Shown: positions 24,412 to 35,663 of the stretch, in pieces | Position numbering within the stretch: the first letter of the stretch is position 1 | Layout of the letters: each line of letters opens with the position of its first letter | Source of the DNA: Lactarius indigo | Lineage: Eukaryota; Basidiomycota; Agaricomycetes; Russulales; Russulaceae | Reading direction: 5' to 3' | Length of the DNA: 64,000 nt | Assembly: GCA_025766275.1 (NCBI GenBank) | Contig: JAFKAC010000001.1 | Coordinates: 1 to 64,000 of the forward strand | Translations under genes and position numbers: made by a program | Notes under the pieces: generated by a model | Databases searched by the model: none | The model's input: only the letters and a program-made list of their open reading frames with translations | Told to the model about the DNA's origin: nothing

Positions 24412-25597
24412 TGATGACCTCCGTCGATCTTCTCGGTGCAGTTAAATATGATTCGCTCACCCGCGCCCGTGGAGCGCCAGCTTTTGATGCATACGAGATG
24501 AACGGTATGTAATTAGATGATTACGTCCCGTTGATGGAGCTACTTGGCCTCATTTCCGGTTGCGCCCTGTTAAAATGATAGTATGCGTCCACGCACGAGT
24601 TGCCTTGGCGTCAGGCATGAGTAAGAGGGGTCTCGCAACTATCCTTAGGGGCCATGATCGGGGACAATCCCCCGATCTTCCTCGATCTATGGTTGGGATG
24701 TTTGAGAATTTGACGATCGTTTCTAAGGGAGTGCGGGTGTATTTCCTGTGTAGTTAGCTTCCTTAAGATGTACTTAAGAGTGCGTAGTATACGCCTGGTG
24801 CCCCTACATTCAAAGGGTAGCTACATAGGGCCAATTGCCCTCAGGCGCATAAAAATGGAGTCAAAAAAAAAAAAAACGCCTGGTGCCCCATTCGTTTAAG
24901 CTACGTTTGGTGTTCCAGCCAACCCCCTTTAACCTGCTGCGCTAGAATACAACTCGGCGCTGTTTGGGGGTGGGGTGGGGGGGAGAGCGTGGGAATATGG
25001 CAGAGGGGGAACGCGGGGAATGCGGGGAATGCGGGGGCCGCGGGAAACTTGAACGAGGGACACCAGCCGCCAGGGTCGTATACCCGGATGCTCTGAGTAA
25101 TAGAATAGAGGGTCCTGCATCTGCAATTTCATCACGGGCTTACAACGCAGCCTGAGAGTGCGTCGTGCTCAAGACAGGTTCCCAGTAGATCGGTGTACAG
25201 AATCCGTGGCACCTTCCAGGTGATCGTTATATTTCGTACTCAGCTGTCTGACTGGTTCCTATCTCTTTCACATACTCTCCCCACCTAGATATGCCACCTG
25301 GACTCCATCTTGATGGAATCGCTCGTTCTTGAGTCGGGTCACCGAAGTCTAACCTGTGCTCGGAGGGTAGATCAAGGTCGCTCAGGCACCTTACAGTCTT
25401 GAAGCGTGATTACTGGAATTCTGGGGGTTTACAAAAGCTACAAGAGTGCCATCGGTTTTGGTCTGCATTTTCTGTATCAACTGCTTAGGTGTCCCGGAAT
25501 CAGTCCTTTGACTCAGGCATACCATAATCGGCCCTCCGAAACTATCACGTAGTATATTTCTCGTCAACTGATCCCAGTACCTCGCGGCTGCGGCCGG
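24412..25597. other. Intergenic C-D
   Basis: Contains the C promoter, a short direct repeat ACGCCTGGTGCCCC (about 24789 and again about 24876), an A-run, and a G-rich GGGGAATGC repeat (about 25014-25037). The last 200 bases resemble the 3' flanks of B and C. No gene supported. Confidence 0.5.
24442..24448 (-). promoter_or_regulatory. TATA-like element of oxidase C
   Basis: TATTTAA on the minus strand, about 31-37 bases before the ATG at 24411. Confidence 0.55.
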
Positions 25598-28416
25598 CTA
25601 GACGACACCTTTGATGCCGAGCTCCTCAGCGATAATCACGGCTGCCTTTTCCCCGATGACTAGCGCGGTCCCGTACGTGTTCGCGCTGACATTTCCCGGT
25701 GGAACGGACAGGTCGGCGACTTTGAGTCCGCGCACGCCGTACACGTTCAGCTTTGCATCGACAACGCCGCCCTGCTCGCGCGGCTTCATTGCACACGTGC
25801 CCAGCTAATTAATAATCGCAAACGCAAAGGTGTACGTCAGTTCCATGTCGTCAATGACGGTCTCTCTGCGCTTTGGAGAGAAAGGGGGAGCTTACCGCAT
25901 GCCAGGTCGTGGACACTACCCCCCGGCACAAAAAAAATAAACAAACGAAAGACGAGTGAGTGAGGAACTTAAAATTTAGGGGGACAGAAGGGAGGGGGTT
26001 ACACACCCTCAGCGCGCGCGAACTCCTCGAGCGCACGCTCATCGTCCTCCGAATAAACGATGCGCGGTGCATCGAATGGAATGGGTCCCTCGGCGTGCGC
26101 GACGACGGAAGCGGGCCCACCAGACGCGAACTTGGGGTGTAGCGCAGGCGGCTCACCGCGGAAGTGCGGCAGGCGACGCGCGACCTCGCGCATGAACTTG
26201 TATCCCCATGTCAGAGGCCGCACGTCCGCCTTCCTGGTAAACAGAATTGTTTGTGAGATTGTTGGATGGGAGAGCAGCGAGGAAAAGAGACGGACGACTC
26301 GAAGTATCCCGGAACAAAGTCTATGGGTGCAGAGGCATCATCGGCGTGCGTGACGTGCACGTGTCCACGCGCGAGGGGGTATTCCTGGACGTGTCGGCAT
26401 CAGTCTTGTTGCGCGCGCGACTACGGGGGAGAGTGGGGATAGGTGGCTCACGGTGAATATACCCAAGGTGAAGTATTTGCGCGGAGGGACTACGGTAGGA
26501 TCCCCGATCAAACTGGAGGATGGTGAGAAAGAGGATGATCACAAGTACTTTGATAATCGAGTTATTGGAGAACACACGTCGCGAGCATGCCCATCCACAG
26601 AACAGGCTTGTCTTGCGCATTGGCAAAGTAGGAGTCCCAATACTCCTGAAACTCAGGGCCGAGCTCGGCCACCTCGGACGGCGTTGGGCGCCACTTGATC
26701 CCCGCATCGATCGAGCTAGTCAGATGGACATCAAGTCAGAAGGGGATCATCGCCAAGTGTTGGCGTACTTGTGGGCCGAGACCTCCTTCCTGGTCTTCCC
26801 GAATTCCGCAGCCGTAGCTGCATTATTGTGGTCAATCATAAAGCGCGTGCAAGAACGCCTCTGAAAGAAGGCGGACCGACGAACCATCAATTGCTCCTTC
26901 CTCGTTGCGGAATATCGCAGCCAACGATTGCGATTCATCTGCAGCAAAGTACTTAATAAAGAGTATATTGTGATCTGCATATACACACGCAAACGTGAGA
27001 AAAAAATACGAAACGTCAAAAATGATCATGGCACCTTGATAATTTTCGCCGACCCCAGGCAAGTCGACGCGCTGCTTCACCCCGACTCGCTCGAGCACGT
27101 CCTTGGCGCCAATCCCAGAGCGCTCCAGAATACCAGGAGAACCGAACGACCCCGCTGAAACGAGGACCAACTTCGTTCCTCGTACAGTACGCGTATTCCT
27201 TGGACCATCCGGATGCAACAGCGGGTTGAGAGCATATGCGACGCCTGTCGCGCGATTCTCACTGCATACGTTACAATCTTTCCAGGGGTGAGAAAAATGT
27301 GATAAGGTCGAAACGCACTCATCGAAGGTAACGTGCTTCACATGTACTCCTGTCAAGAAGTGCAGGTTCGGCCGGGTGTCCTTGAGCGGGTAGATCATGT
27401 TGTGCGGCACATCCGAGCGGGTGCCCGTCTCTGCGTTTATCCATCTGTTCATCAGGAGTACAAACGTCAATACTCTCAGAGGTGCACACTAGAGTTCCAT
27501 GTACGTACTTGGGCCAACTCTACCGCCAGGACGCTACTTAGCTATTGATCGAACAGCACGAGCACAAGACACCCACCGTGTACACGTTGATCGTTTTCAA
27601 ATCGTTGGTGTCCGTATCATCCGGCTTCTGCGCACGGTCCGGATCGAGTGTGCGTGTAACTTGAAGGAACTGCCTAGAGAGGTCCGAGAAAAACCCTCCT
27701 GGTGAGACCCCGAGCGGTCCGTCTGTGCCATGAGTTGACCCCCCACCAGGAACCTGGTATGTCTCAATCTGCAATTTTTCAAATTCAGACTCAGTGGAGC
27801 AGTAACCCTCTCCCATATTCCGCACCTTTCTCAAGAGAGGGATAAGGTCCTTCGAGCCCCACCCGGGGTTCCGATACACCGTCTCCCAATCGTCATAGTC
27901 AGAGGCAGACGGGCGAGTGTACATCATAACTGCCAGAGATCAAATAGTTCATTCGGGCCCGCATGGGTCGAGGTCAATCAGACAACTGGATTTTGTGTAC
28001 AAGGGAGAAAATATATGAGACGCACAGTTGATGCTGCCTCCGCCGCCGAGACATTGTCCGCACGGGACAATCGTAGTGCGCCCACCAAGTGCCGCGCTCT
28101 GCTGACTAACATGCGCGCGAGAGGTGCGTGAGCCGGGCGCAAGGTGGCTCAAGAACTTCACGGGCTCCGTGTGTGCGGGGTCGTTGTACGTCGCGGGACC
28201 GGCCTCGAGTAAGAGGATGCGCAGGTTCGCATCAGCGGACGCGAGACGACTTGCAATGACGCACGCCGCTGTTCCGCCTGTCAAATAGGGCATTCATGCA
28301 GTTAGAAACGGAAGGATTCCGAAGGAAGGCAAGCGAGAAGAGTAGGGGGGCGAGGACGGCTCACCGCCTGCGAAGACGATATCGTATTCTTCGTTGATGG
28401 TGGTGGGAGTGGACAT
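25598..28416 (-). CDS. Alcohol-oxidase-like GMC oxidoreductase, copy D
   Basis: Fifteen open exons. The start exon reads MSTPTTINEEYDIVFAGG; the 11-nt exon (27509-27519) differs from the other copies by one base and encodes Ser-Trp-Pro-Lys instead of Arg-Trp-Pro-Lys. The 20-nt exon at 25896-25915 encodes VSTTWHA. Key motifs are present: GGGTAACVIASRLA, GGGGSINF followed by MMYTRPSASDYDDWE, GSPGILERSGIG, SIDAGIKWRPTPSEVAEL and SANTYGTALVIGEKAAV. The intron between exons 3 and 4 is in frame and stop-free, so intron retention would lengthen the protein rather than truncate it. The last residues are GIKGVV, with no peroxisome signal. Copy D groups with C, E and F by the MSTP start and by the exon-10 ending LWMGMLAT. 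Confidence 0.89.
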
Positions 28417-28446
28417 TGATCGCCTCCATCGACACCTTCAATGTGG

Positions 28447-28453
28447 TTAAATA
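28447..28453 (-). promoter_or_regulatory. TATA-like element of oxidase D
   Basis: TATTTAA on the minus strand, about 31-37 bases before the ATG at 28416. Confidence 0.55.
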
Positions 28454-29457
28454 TGGTGAGCGCGTTTGCGGAGCGCCACCAACAATGCGTGTGAAGCGAA
28501 CGTATGCAACTGCCTCCGATGGCATGGAAGGTGCGCAAGTTCGTTCTTACGGGGAAGGCGCGCTGCGTCCAAACCCGAAACTGGCCTCCGGCCCTCGGCT
28601 ATTGAGAAGCTTGGTAAGGAGTACAGCAGACCAAGGAGAGACTACGGGGTCGACGGAAGTCGTCCCAACCCACGGAACTCTCGGCATCTGACACCATCTA
28701 CATCAGATTTCTATATACACCTGGGGTGACCCACAGGGATTCCCGTTACGTTGCAATTCAGTACCTACTCGAATTAGGGCAGCTCACATATATATACATA
28801 TTATGGGCCAAGATTTGGACTCACTCTCGGGCTTTTCACAAACTGTATGGAGTGTCACCGCGACCGGTCTTGGTCCCAGACTTGCATCCTGGGATAAAAA
28901 CTGATTTTTTACGATGTTGTGAAAAAAAAGGTGTATGTGACCGATCATATGATAGCCCCCGGTCGCTTGGAAGACCGAGATGACCGAGTTGACCGAGTTG
29001 ACCGAAAGGGTACCTGCACGTGACAGAACTCACCGCGCGAGAAAACCAACGGGAAGCCCGGACCTTCGAAACCCTTCGAGACTGTTTTCTTGACCGATTT
29101 TTCTGATTGAGTACGTATGAAGGTCAAAGTAAATGATGTAGTAGCTGACCAAATGGATTGGACCCGGAAACGGGCGTTCATAACAAATTTATAAACTGGG
29201 GCACAGTGCGGCTGGGTATAACACGGCAACTAGCGTCGCACGGACTTCGGCGAGCAGACTCTGGGTGCCACTGGACACACACACATCCCATCCCCTCACC
29301 GGCAGGTACGCCACCGTTCCCATACGTACATGACCACCAGACGGCGCCGAGCGCCCCTATGGAGAGCAGCGACAGATGGGGAGAACGACAGAGAGGGGAG
29401 AAAATTACAGCGAAATTCCCTCTATAAGCCTTAGTCGGAAACTTGAGGGTGGCTTAC

Positions 29458-29516
29458 GCCTACAACGACAATATCGTACTTATCGCTGGCCACTGTGGGA
29501 CAGTGGAAGTAGACAT
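29458..29516 (-). pseudogene. Orphan relic of an oxidase first exon
   Basis: On the minus strand an ATGTCTACT start is followed, after a short scrambled stretch with a frameshift, by codons for DKYDIVVVGG and an intact GTAAGC donor. This matches the first exon of copies A-F (EEYDIVIAGG, then GTGAG). No following exons are recognisable, so the rest of that copy has been lost. Confidence 0.75.
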
Positions 29517-30104
29517 TCCGTCGATCTCTTATGATAGTAAGTGTGTTTACAGTCACGCCGCAGGGCACCATCTAATGTACTCTAGCGCATGCGATAGGCA
29601 CCTGTTTGCTTGTGTTTATTGCATCTCTGGCCGCCATTGAGTAGACTTCCGAGATTCAACAGCATCGTTCTTCGCAAGATCCAAAATGGTGGGCCCTGAC
29701 AATCGACCACATGTAAGTGGTTCTTAAATAGAACGATTTGAGAACATTGCACGCCTGGGATGGAACTATGGATATAATAATGCAATATTCCTGACCGTCT
29801 ATTCTTCGACACACGGCATATCTGATTTGGTTTAAGCCGTCGAGGTAGCGTACTCTTTCAATGGATTTGTCTGTCCTCACATTATCCCTAGAAACAAGCG
29901 AATGGCACCAACCTGTGGAATCGAGGCACTCTCCGACAAGCCGAGAAAGTGGCAATACATTGAATACAAGCAACCGATATGTAGATCCGAAGCACCATCT
30001 CTAACGTTATGGAGTGTATAATCAACTATCGAGGCATACCGGAATCAGTCCTCGTAGACGGTGGCAGAATATTACTGGTCCGAGTCCCTCGCCTCCGCGA
30101 CGGG

Positions 30105-32893
30105 CTAGACGACCCCTTTGATCCCGAGCTCCTCTGCGATGATCACAGCTGCCTTCTCCCCGATGGCCAGTGCAGTCCCGTACGTGTTCGCGCTGACGTT
30201 GCCTGGCGCGATGGACATGTCAGCAACCTTGAGTCCGCGCACGCCGTACACGTTTAACTTCGAATCGACGACACCGCCCTGTTCGCGCGGCTTCATTGCA
30301 CACGTGCCAAGCTAATGCACGATCGCAGACGCAAGAGTACAAGTCAATCAATGACGGACGCCTCGCGCGTCGTAGAGGAAGAAGGAACTCACCGAGTGCC
30401 AGGTAGTAGCCACTATCCCACCGGCACAAGAAAACAAATGAAAGATGAGTGACCGAATAATTCAGAGGCAAGGAAGACAGAGAAGGCAAGAAGCTACATA
30501 CCCTGAGCACGGGCGAAGTCCTCGAGCGCACGCTCGTCCTCCTCCGAATACACGATGCGCGGCGCATCGAATGGAACGGGACCCTCGGCCTCCGCGACGA
30601 TAGACGCGGGCCCTCCCGGTGGGAACTTGGGGTGCAGCACGGGCGGCTCACCGCGGAAGTGCGGCATACGGCGCGCAACCTCGCGCATGAACTTGTACCC
30701 CCATGTCAGGGGCCGCACGTCTGCCTTCCTGGTAAATAGAAATAGTACTCGTGAGGGCTGGGTCGGATAGTGACGAGGGAAAGGGACAGACGACTCAAGG
30801 TATCCGGGGACAAAGTCTGAGGGCGCAGAGACGTCGTCGGCATGCGTGATGTGCACGTGTCCATGTGAGAGGGGATATTCCTGCGCGTGTCGGTATCAGG
30901 TGTGTTTCCCGTGAGGCTACGGGGAAGAGGGATAGGTGACTTACGGTATATAGGCCGATGGTGTAGTATTTGCGCGGCGCGACCAAGGTAAAATCCCCAA
31001 CCAACCTAGGCGATGATGGCGATAAGCGTGATGATAAGCGTTTTGATAATCAAATTGTTAGAGAACGCACGTCGAGCTTATGCCCATCCACAGGACTGGC
31101 TTGTCTGGTGCATTGGCAAAGTAGGAGTCCCAATACTCCTGAAACTCAGGGCCGAGCTCCGCCACCTCAGAAGGTGTAGGACGCCACTTGATCCCCGCGT
31201 CGATCGAGCTAGTCAGATGGACATTAAATCAGAAGGAGATCATAGCCAAGGATTAACTCACTTGTGTGTGGAGATCTCTTTCCTGGTCTTTCCAAATTCG
31301 GCGGCCACAGCTGCAATATCATGGTCAATCGTAAAGCGGACCCAGGAATGTCCCTGGACGAAGAAGGAAGAAGAGACGTACCATCAATCGCTCCTTCCTC
31401 GTTTCGGAATATCGCAGCCAGAGATTGCGCCTCGTCTGCAGCCAAGTACTTGACAAAGAGGACATTGTGGTCTGTGTATGCGCACATGAATGTCAGAAAT
31501 GAACGTCAGAAGCGGTCGTTGCAATGGAAAACCTTGGTAGTCCTCCCCGACTCTAGGCAAGTCAACACGTTGATTCACCCCAACCCGCTCAAGCACCTCC
31601 TTGGCTCCGATACCTGAACGCTCTAGGATACCAGGAGAACCAAATGTCCCAGCAGAGATAAGGACCAGCTTCGTTCCTCGCACGGTACGCATGTCCCGAG
31701 GGCCATCAGGATGCAACAACGGGTTGAGAGAATATGCAACGCCTGTCGCCCGATTTTCACTGCATAGACTTTCCAGAGATGCAAGAGAAAGACGCTAAAA
31801 GTCAAAACGCACTCGTCGAACGTAACGTGCTTCACATGTACCCCCGTCAAGAAGTGCAGGTTTGGCCGGGTATCCTTGAGCGGGTAGATCATGTTGTGCG
31901 GCACATCCGAGCGGGTCCCCGTCTCAGGATTAATCCATCTGCTCACCAGAAAGAAATAATCAGAAGCCAGGACGTCGCGTGTTGGAGATCATGCACGCAC
32001 TTGGGCCACCTCTGTCACCAGCGTACTGCTCAGCCGTCGACCAAATTTCAAAGTCAGCCGAAAGACACCCACCGTGTATACGTTGATCGTTTCCAAATCA
32101 TTCGAATCCGTATCATCCGGCTTCTGTGCATGGTCGGGATCGAGAGTGCGCGCAACTTGGAGAAACTGCTCCCCAAGGTCCGTAATAAACCCTCCTAGAG
32201 TGACCCCAAGCGGACCGTTTGTGCCGTGAGTTGGCCCCCTGCCAGGGACCTGGTACGTCTCGATCTACAATCTCTCAATCTCGGATCCAGCACAGCATTG
32301 ACCCTCTTCCTCACACACCTTTCTCAAGAGAGGGATGAGGTCCTTCGAGCCCCACCCGGGGTTCCGATACACCGTCTCCCAATCGTCGTAGTCAGAAGCT
32401 GATGGGCGAGTGTACATCATAACTGCCAGAGATCAAATAGTCCACCCGGGCCCGCATGGGTCGAGATCCATCAGACGACCTAATCTTGTACAGAAGGGAG
32501 AAGATACGTAAGACGCACAGTTGACGCTGCCTCCGCCGCCGAGACACTGTCCGGTTGGCACAATCGTAGTGCGGCCGCCGAGAGCTGCGCTCGGCTTGGC
32601 GACATATGCACGCGTGGTGCGCGAGCCCGGAGCGACGTGGTTCAAGAATTTAAGGGGCTGCGTATGCGCAGGGTCGTTGTACGTGGTGGGACCAGCCTCG
32701 AGTAAGAGGATGCGCAGGTTCGCGTCGGCGGAAGCGAGGCGACTGGCAACGACGCACGCCGCCGTCCCGCCTGTCATAGTCCCGTTAGCGGAAGGAAGAT
32801 GATGAGTGACATGGGAAGAGCATGAGGTCGAAGACGCTTACCGCCTGCGATGACGATATCGTATTCTTCGTTGATCACAGTGGGAGTAGACAT
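30105..32893 (-). CDS. Alcohol-oxidase-like GMC oxidoreductase, copy E
   Basis: Fifteen open exons with the shared phases; microexons at 32001-32011 and 30393-30412 (VATTWHS). Start exon MSTPTVINEEYDIVIAGG. Motifs: GGGTAACVVASRLASADA, GGGGSVNF, MMYTRPSASDYDDWE, GILERSGIGAKEVLERVG, and SANTYGTALAIGEKAAV with the catalytic Asn. Two departures from the array consensus are visible: the exon-7 segment is LPRVGEDYQ where the others have LPGVGENYQ or LPGVGEDYQ, putting Arg in place of a conserved Gly beside the FAD-contact DHN, and exon 4 reads PGRGPTHGTNG instead of PGGGPTHGTDG. These may alter activity. It is the closest relative of copy F (shared VGVNQRVDLP and WMGI), in line with their joint segmental duplication. 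Confidence 0.88.
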
Positions 32894-32923
32894 TGATGGT
32901 CTCCATCGATCTTCTCAACGCGA

Positions 32924-32930
32924 TTAAATA
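32924..32930 (-). promoter_or_regulatory. TATA-like element of oxidase E
   Basis: TATTTAA on the minus strand, about 31-37 bases before the ATG at 32893. Confidence 0.55.
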
Positions 32931-33410
32931 TGATTCACACATCTGCGGAGAGCCATTTACATTGCGTGTGAAGCAAACGTGTGTGCTGTGTAACTAGAGC
33001 CATAGCTCCCGGTCAGTTAGCCTAGTTGAGTACGAAAATCACTTGGATAAATGATGTCACGAGCAATTACGTCGACCTCGGTGCATGTCCTAAGACGCTT
33101 TACGTCTAAGTGCAAGTAGCACATATCAATGCGATTTAAAAAACAAGCGGTAGCACATGGCGCGATTTGAAGTTGGTGACACCTTTCCTAAGGTAAGGTC
33201 CTTGCTTCTATGTAAGTGCCGTGCGTACCCTCTATACGATCGACCAGCCCGATTCGGTCTGCACTATATCCCGTATCAAGGGAAGTCATAGACCTTTCGT
33301 ATGAGTAAGATCTGTCCATTCTTTGTATCAAATGACAACAGAGATGTGAGAGCATGCACGCCAAACCAACATTTATGCACAGGGTGGGTTTGTCTAGGGT
33401 ACTTTCGGAG

Positions 33411-34660
33411 TCGACGTCCGATACACCTGTACCTCAGGGCCGAGCTCAGACAGCTCGACGGACCCACTTGATCTCCGTGTCAATGGAGCTGGTCATGCGG
33501 TCACTTGATAAGAGGGGTGGAAAGGCTGAGTGTCGGTGAATTTGTGTTTCGGGAGATCCCTCTTTGTCGTCACTTCGGGATCTGCCAATGATGACGCACG
33601 TTAGCAGAGTCAGGTGTACCTCTCAATGACTGAGGTGGCACTCACCACTGCTCCCTCCTTGCCGTAGAGTTTTGCGCCAGTCGCTTGTTCCTCGTCTACA
33701 TAAAGAGTATGTAAGTGATAAGGTATTGTACCCTGCACGCGCACCGATGTCAGAAAAGAAACATCGGCATCGGCGATAGTGTTGTTCCATTCATTTTGTT
33801 GTTGGCAGGTCAACACGCTGCTTAGCCCTGAAGCACTCAAGGGCGCCAGGTCCCAAATGCCCCATCCTGAACACCGCAACCAAAGGATCGGCTGAGACAC
33901 CTTTCGCGCATTCTCGCTGCATGAGCTATTTCTTGGATTATATATAGCCCTTCCAAAAAAGGGAGAAATCGCGGCCATCTTCACATTTAATGTAGAAGTT
34001 CGGATGGGCATCCTTGAAGGGGTAGATCAGGTTGCTCGACAGGTCGGAGCGAGAACCCCTCTCGGTATTAACTCACCTGCTCCCCAAAACGCAAACATCA
34101 GTACTCTCTGGGTCCTGGTTAACGCCGGGGGCCACGCAACTGAGAGACTTCTGCCGACGCCACCAGTGAACCACCCTGTCGCCTCTCAAGCCGCGTGGTT
34201 GAAATATCCACCGTGATCATTTCTCAGTCGTGACGTGAAGGAAATGCTGTGCGAGACCTGTGAAGAACGGGAGGGCGGGAGATCCCGAGCGGACCACCGG
34301 TTCGGACCCGAGTATTATTCAGCACCTTCCTCAGGACGGGGTCCCTGGAGCCCACCCAGATTTCGGTAATACTCCTCCCAGTGGTCAAAGTCGAACGCCA
34401 GGCACGTGTGAAATCATGACCACCAGGAATGCAAAATAGTCAGCCAGACCAAGATCAATCGGGCAATCGACTCATGTGCACAGGTACGGAGACAAGCCTC
34501 CAAACATACAGTTGATAAGAATGCGCCACGATCAACAGTATGCACGTTGGGTCATTGTACATCGAGGAACCCGCATCAAGATGCGCGCATCCGAGGCCGC
34601 CACCGCGAGACGACTCGCAACGACGCACCCTGTGGTACCAGGTACCGCCTGCCATTGCCC
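33411..34660 (-). pseudogene. Gutted oxidase copy (psi-1)
   Basis: Scattered remnants in the right order: exon 10 (about 33420-33499), exon 8 (about 33645-33705), exon 7 (about 33810-33920), exon 6 (about 33985-34075), exon 4 (about 34210-34250) and exon 2 (about 34545-34660). Each has multiple indels and lost splice sites, and exons 11-15 with both catalytic residues are missing. It is read as an old copy trapped between E and F. Confidence 0.8.
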
Positions 34661-35663
34661 AACATCCATTCAAACAAGAGGACGGAATATGGGGAGAGGG
34701 TGCACGTATAATGACCCTGTGCCTCCAAGCGTGCCTCCCTATATTTCTTTAATTCAGTCCAGTTTAATTCTCAAGTGTAGCGCCACATGCATTCGACCTC
34801 GACCGAGTAGGAACGCCCGCTGGAAGTAATATTGCCCATCGAACATTGAGAAGCGGTGGGACGACGGCTCTCACTGCACCAGATGGTAACGCTCAGAGGT
34901 AGCCTCGGATGACCGTTGTGCGAGGAACCTTGTCGTGCGAGCCTGATCGGAGTCACTCGAGGTTGGGTCTGGACGACGTAATTATGAAAGGTGGGTGGCC
35001 AGTCCGGCCGTCCGGAGCGACGAAGGAGATCAGGTTGATGGCTTTCGTCGATCTCCTAGTAAGTGCGATTGCAGCAAGTAAACCCACTGCCACGCTGCAT
35101 GGTAACATATAACGTACTATAGCGCATTCCAGAACGACGGGCACCTGTTTATCTCAGGCTGCCAGTGAGTGGACTTCCAAGATTCAAGACCATCGTTCCT
35201 TGCATCGTTCTTCGCAATACAAGTCCCAAGTTCCAAAATGATAGGTCCTTGACAATCGAACACATGTATGTAGTGCTGACATAGAACAATTTGAGAACGT
35301 TGCACACCGGGGATGGGATTATATGCCCAATAATGCGACACTCCTGACCGTCAATCCTCCGACCATACGGGATATTTTAGCCGTAGCAGCGTGCTCTTTC
35401 GAATACATCTGTCTGTCCTCACCTTATCCCCAGAAATAGGTGAACGGCACCAGCTCGAGCTGAGGCACTCTCCAATAAGCCGAGAAAGTGCGACATATTG
35501 GACACATGCAAGTAATATGTGGATCTGAAGCACGACCTCTAGCGCTATGTAAGTGTACAAGTCTACATTTTCTATCGACTATCTAGGAATAGCATACCGA
35601 AAATCAGTCCTCGTAGATGGTGGCAGCATATTACTGGTCCGAGTGCCTCTCCACCGCAACGGG

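Larger units (their letters stand above)
28417..30104. other. Intergenic D-E with an oxidase first-exon relic
   Basis: Apart from the relic at 29458-29516 I see no gene. A GACCGAGTT nonamer is repeated in tandem at about 28974-29003. From about 29570 on the sequence matches the E-F spacer (about 35110 onward), marking the left part of the E/F segmental duplication. Confidence 0.6.
29570..35060. repeat. Segmental duplication, left copy (oxidase E plus gutted copy)
   Basis: The order is 3' flank, oxidase E, promoter, then a gutted oxidase. The same order and related sequence recur at about 35110-39630. Matching landmarks: the TCCTCGTAGA...TGGCAG block (30045 and 35608), the CCTTTCGTATGAG block (33291 and 38787), and the GGATGACCGTT block (34907 and 39548). 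Boundaries are approximate. Confidence 0.75.

Noticed and set aside
27538..27927. 129-codon minus frame joining oxidase D exons 3 and 4 through the intron
   Set aside because: The intron happens to be in frame and stop-free. The other copies have stops there and good splice sites, so it is spliced.
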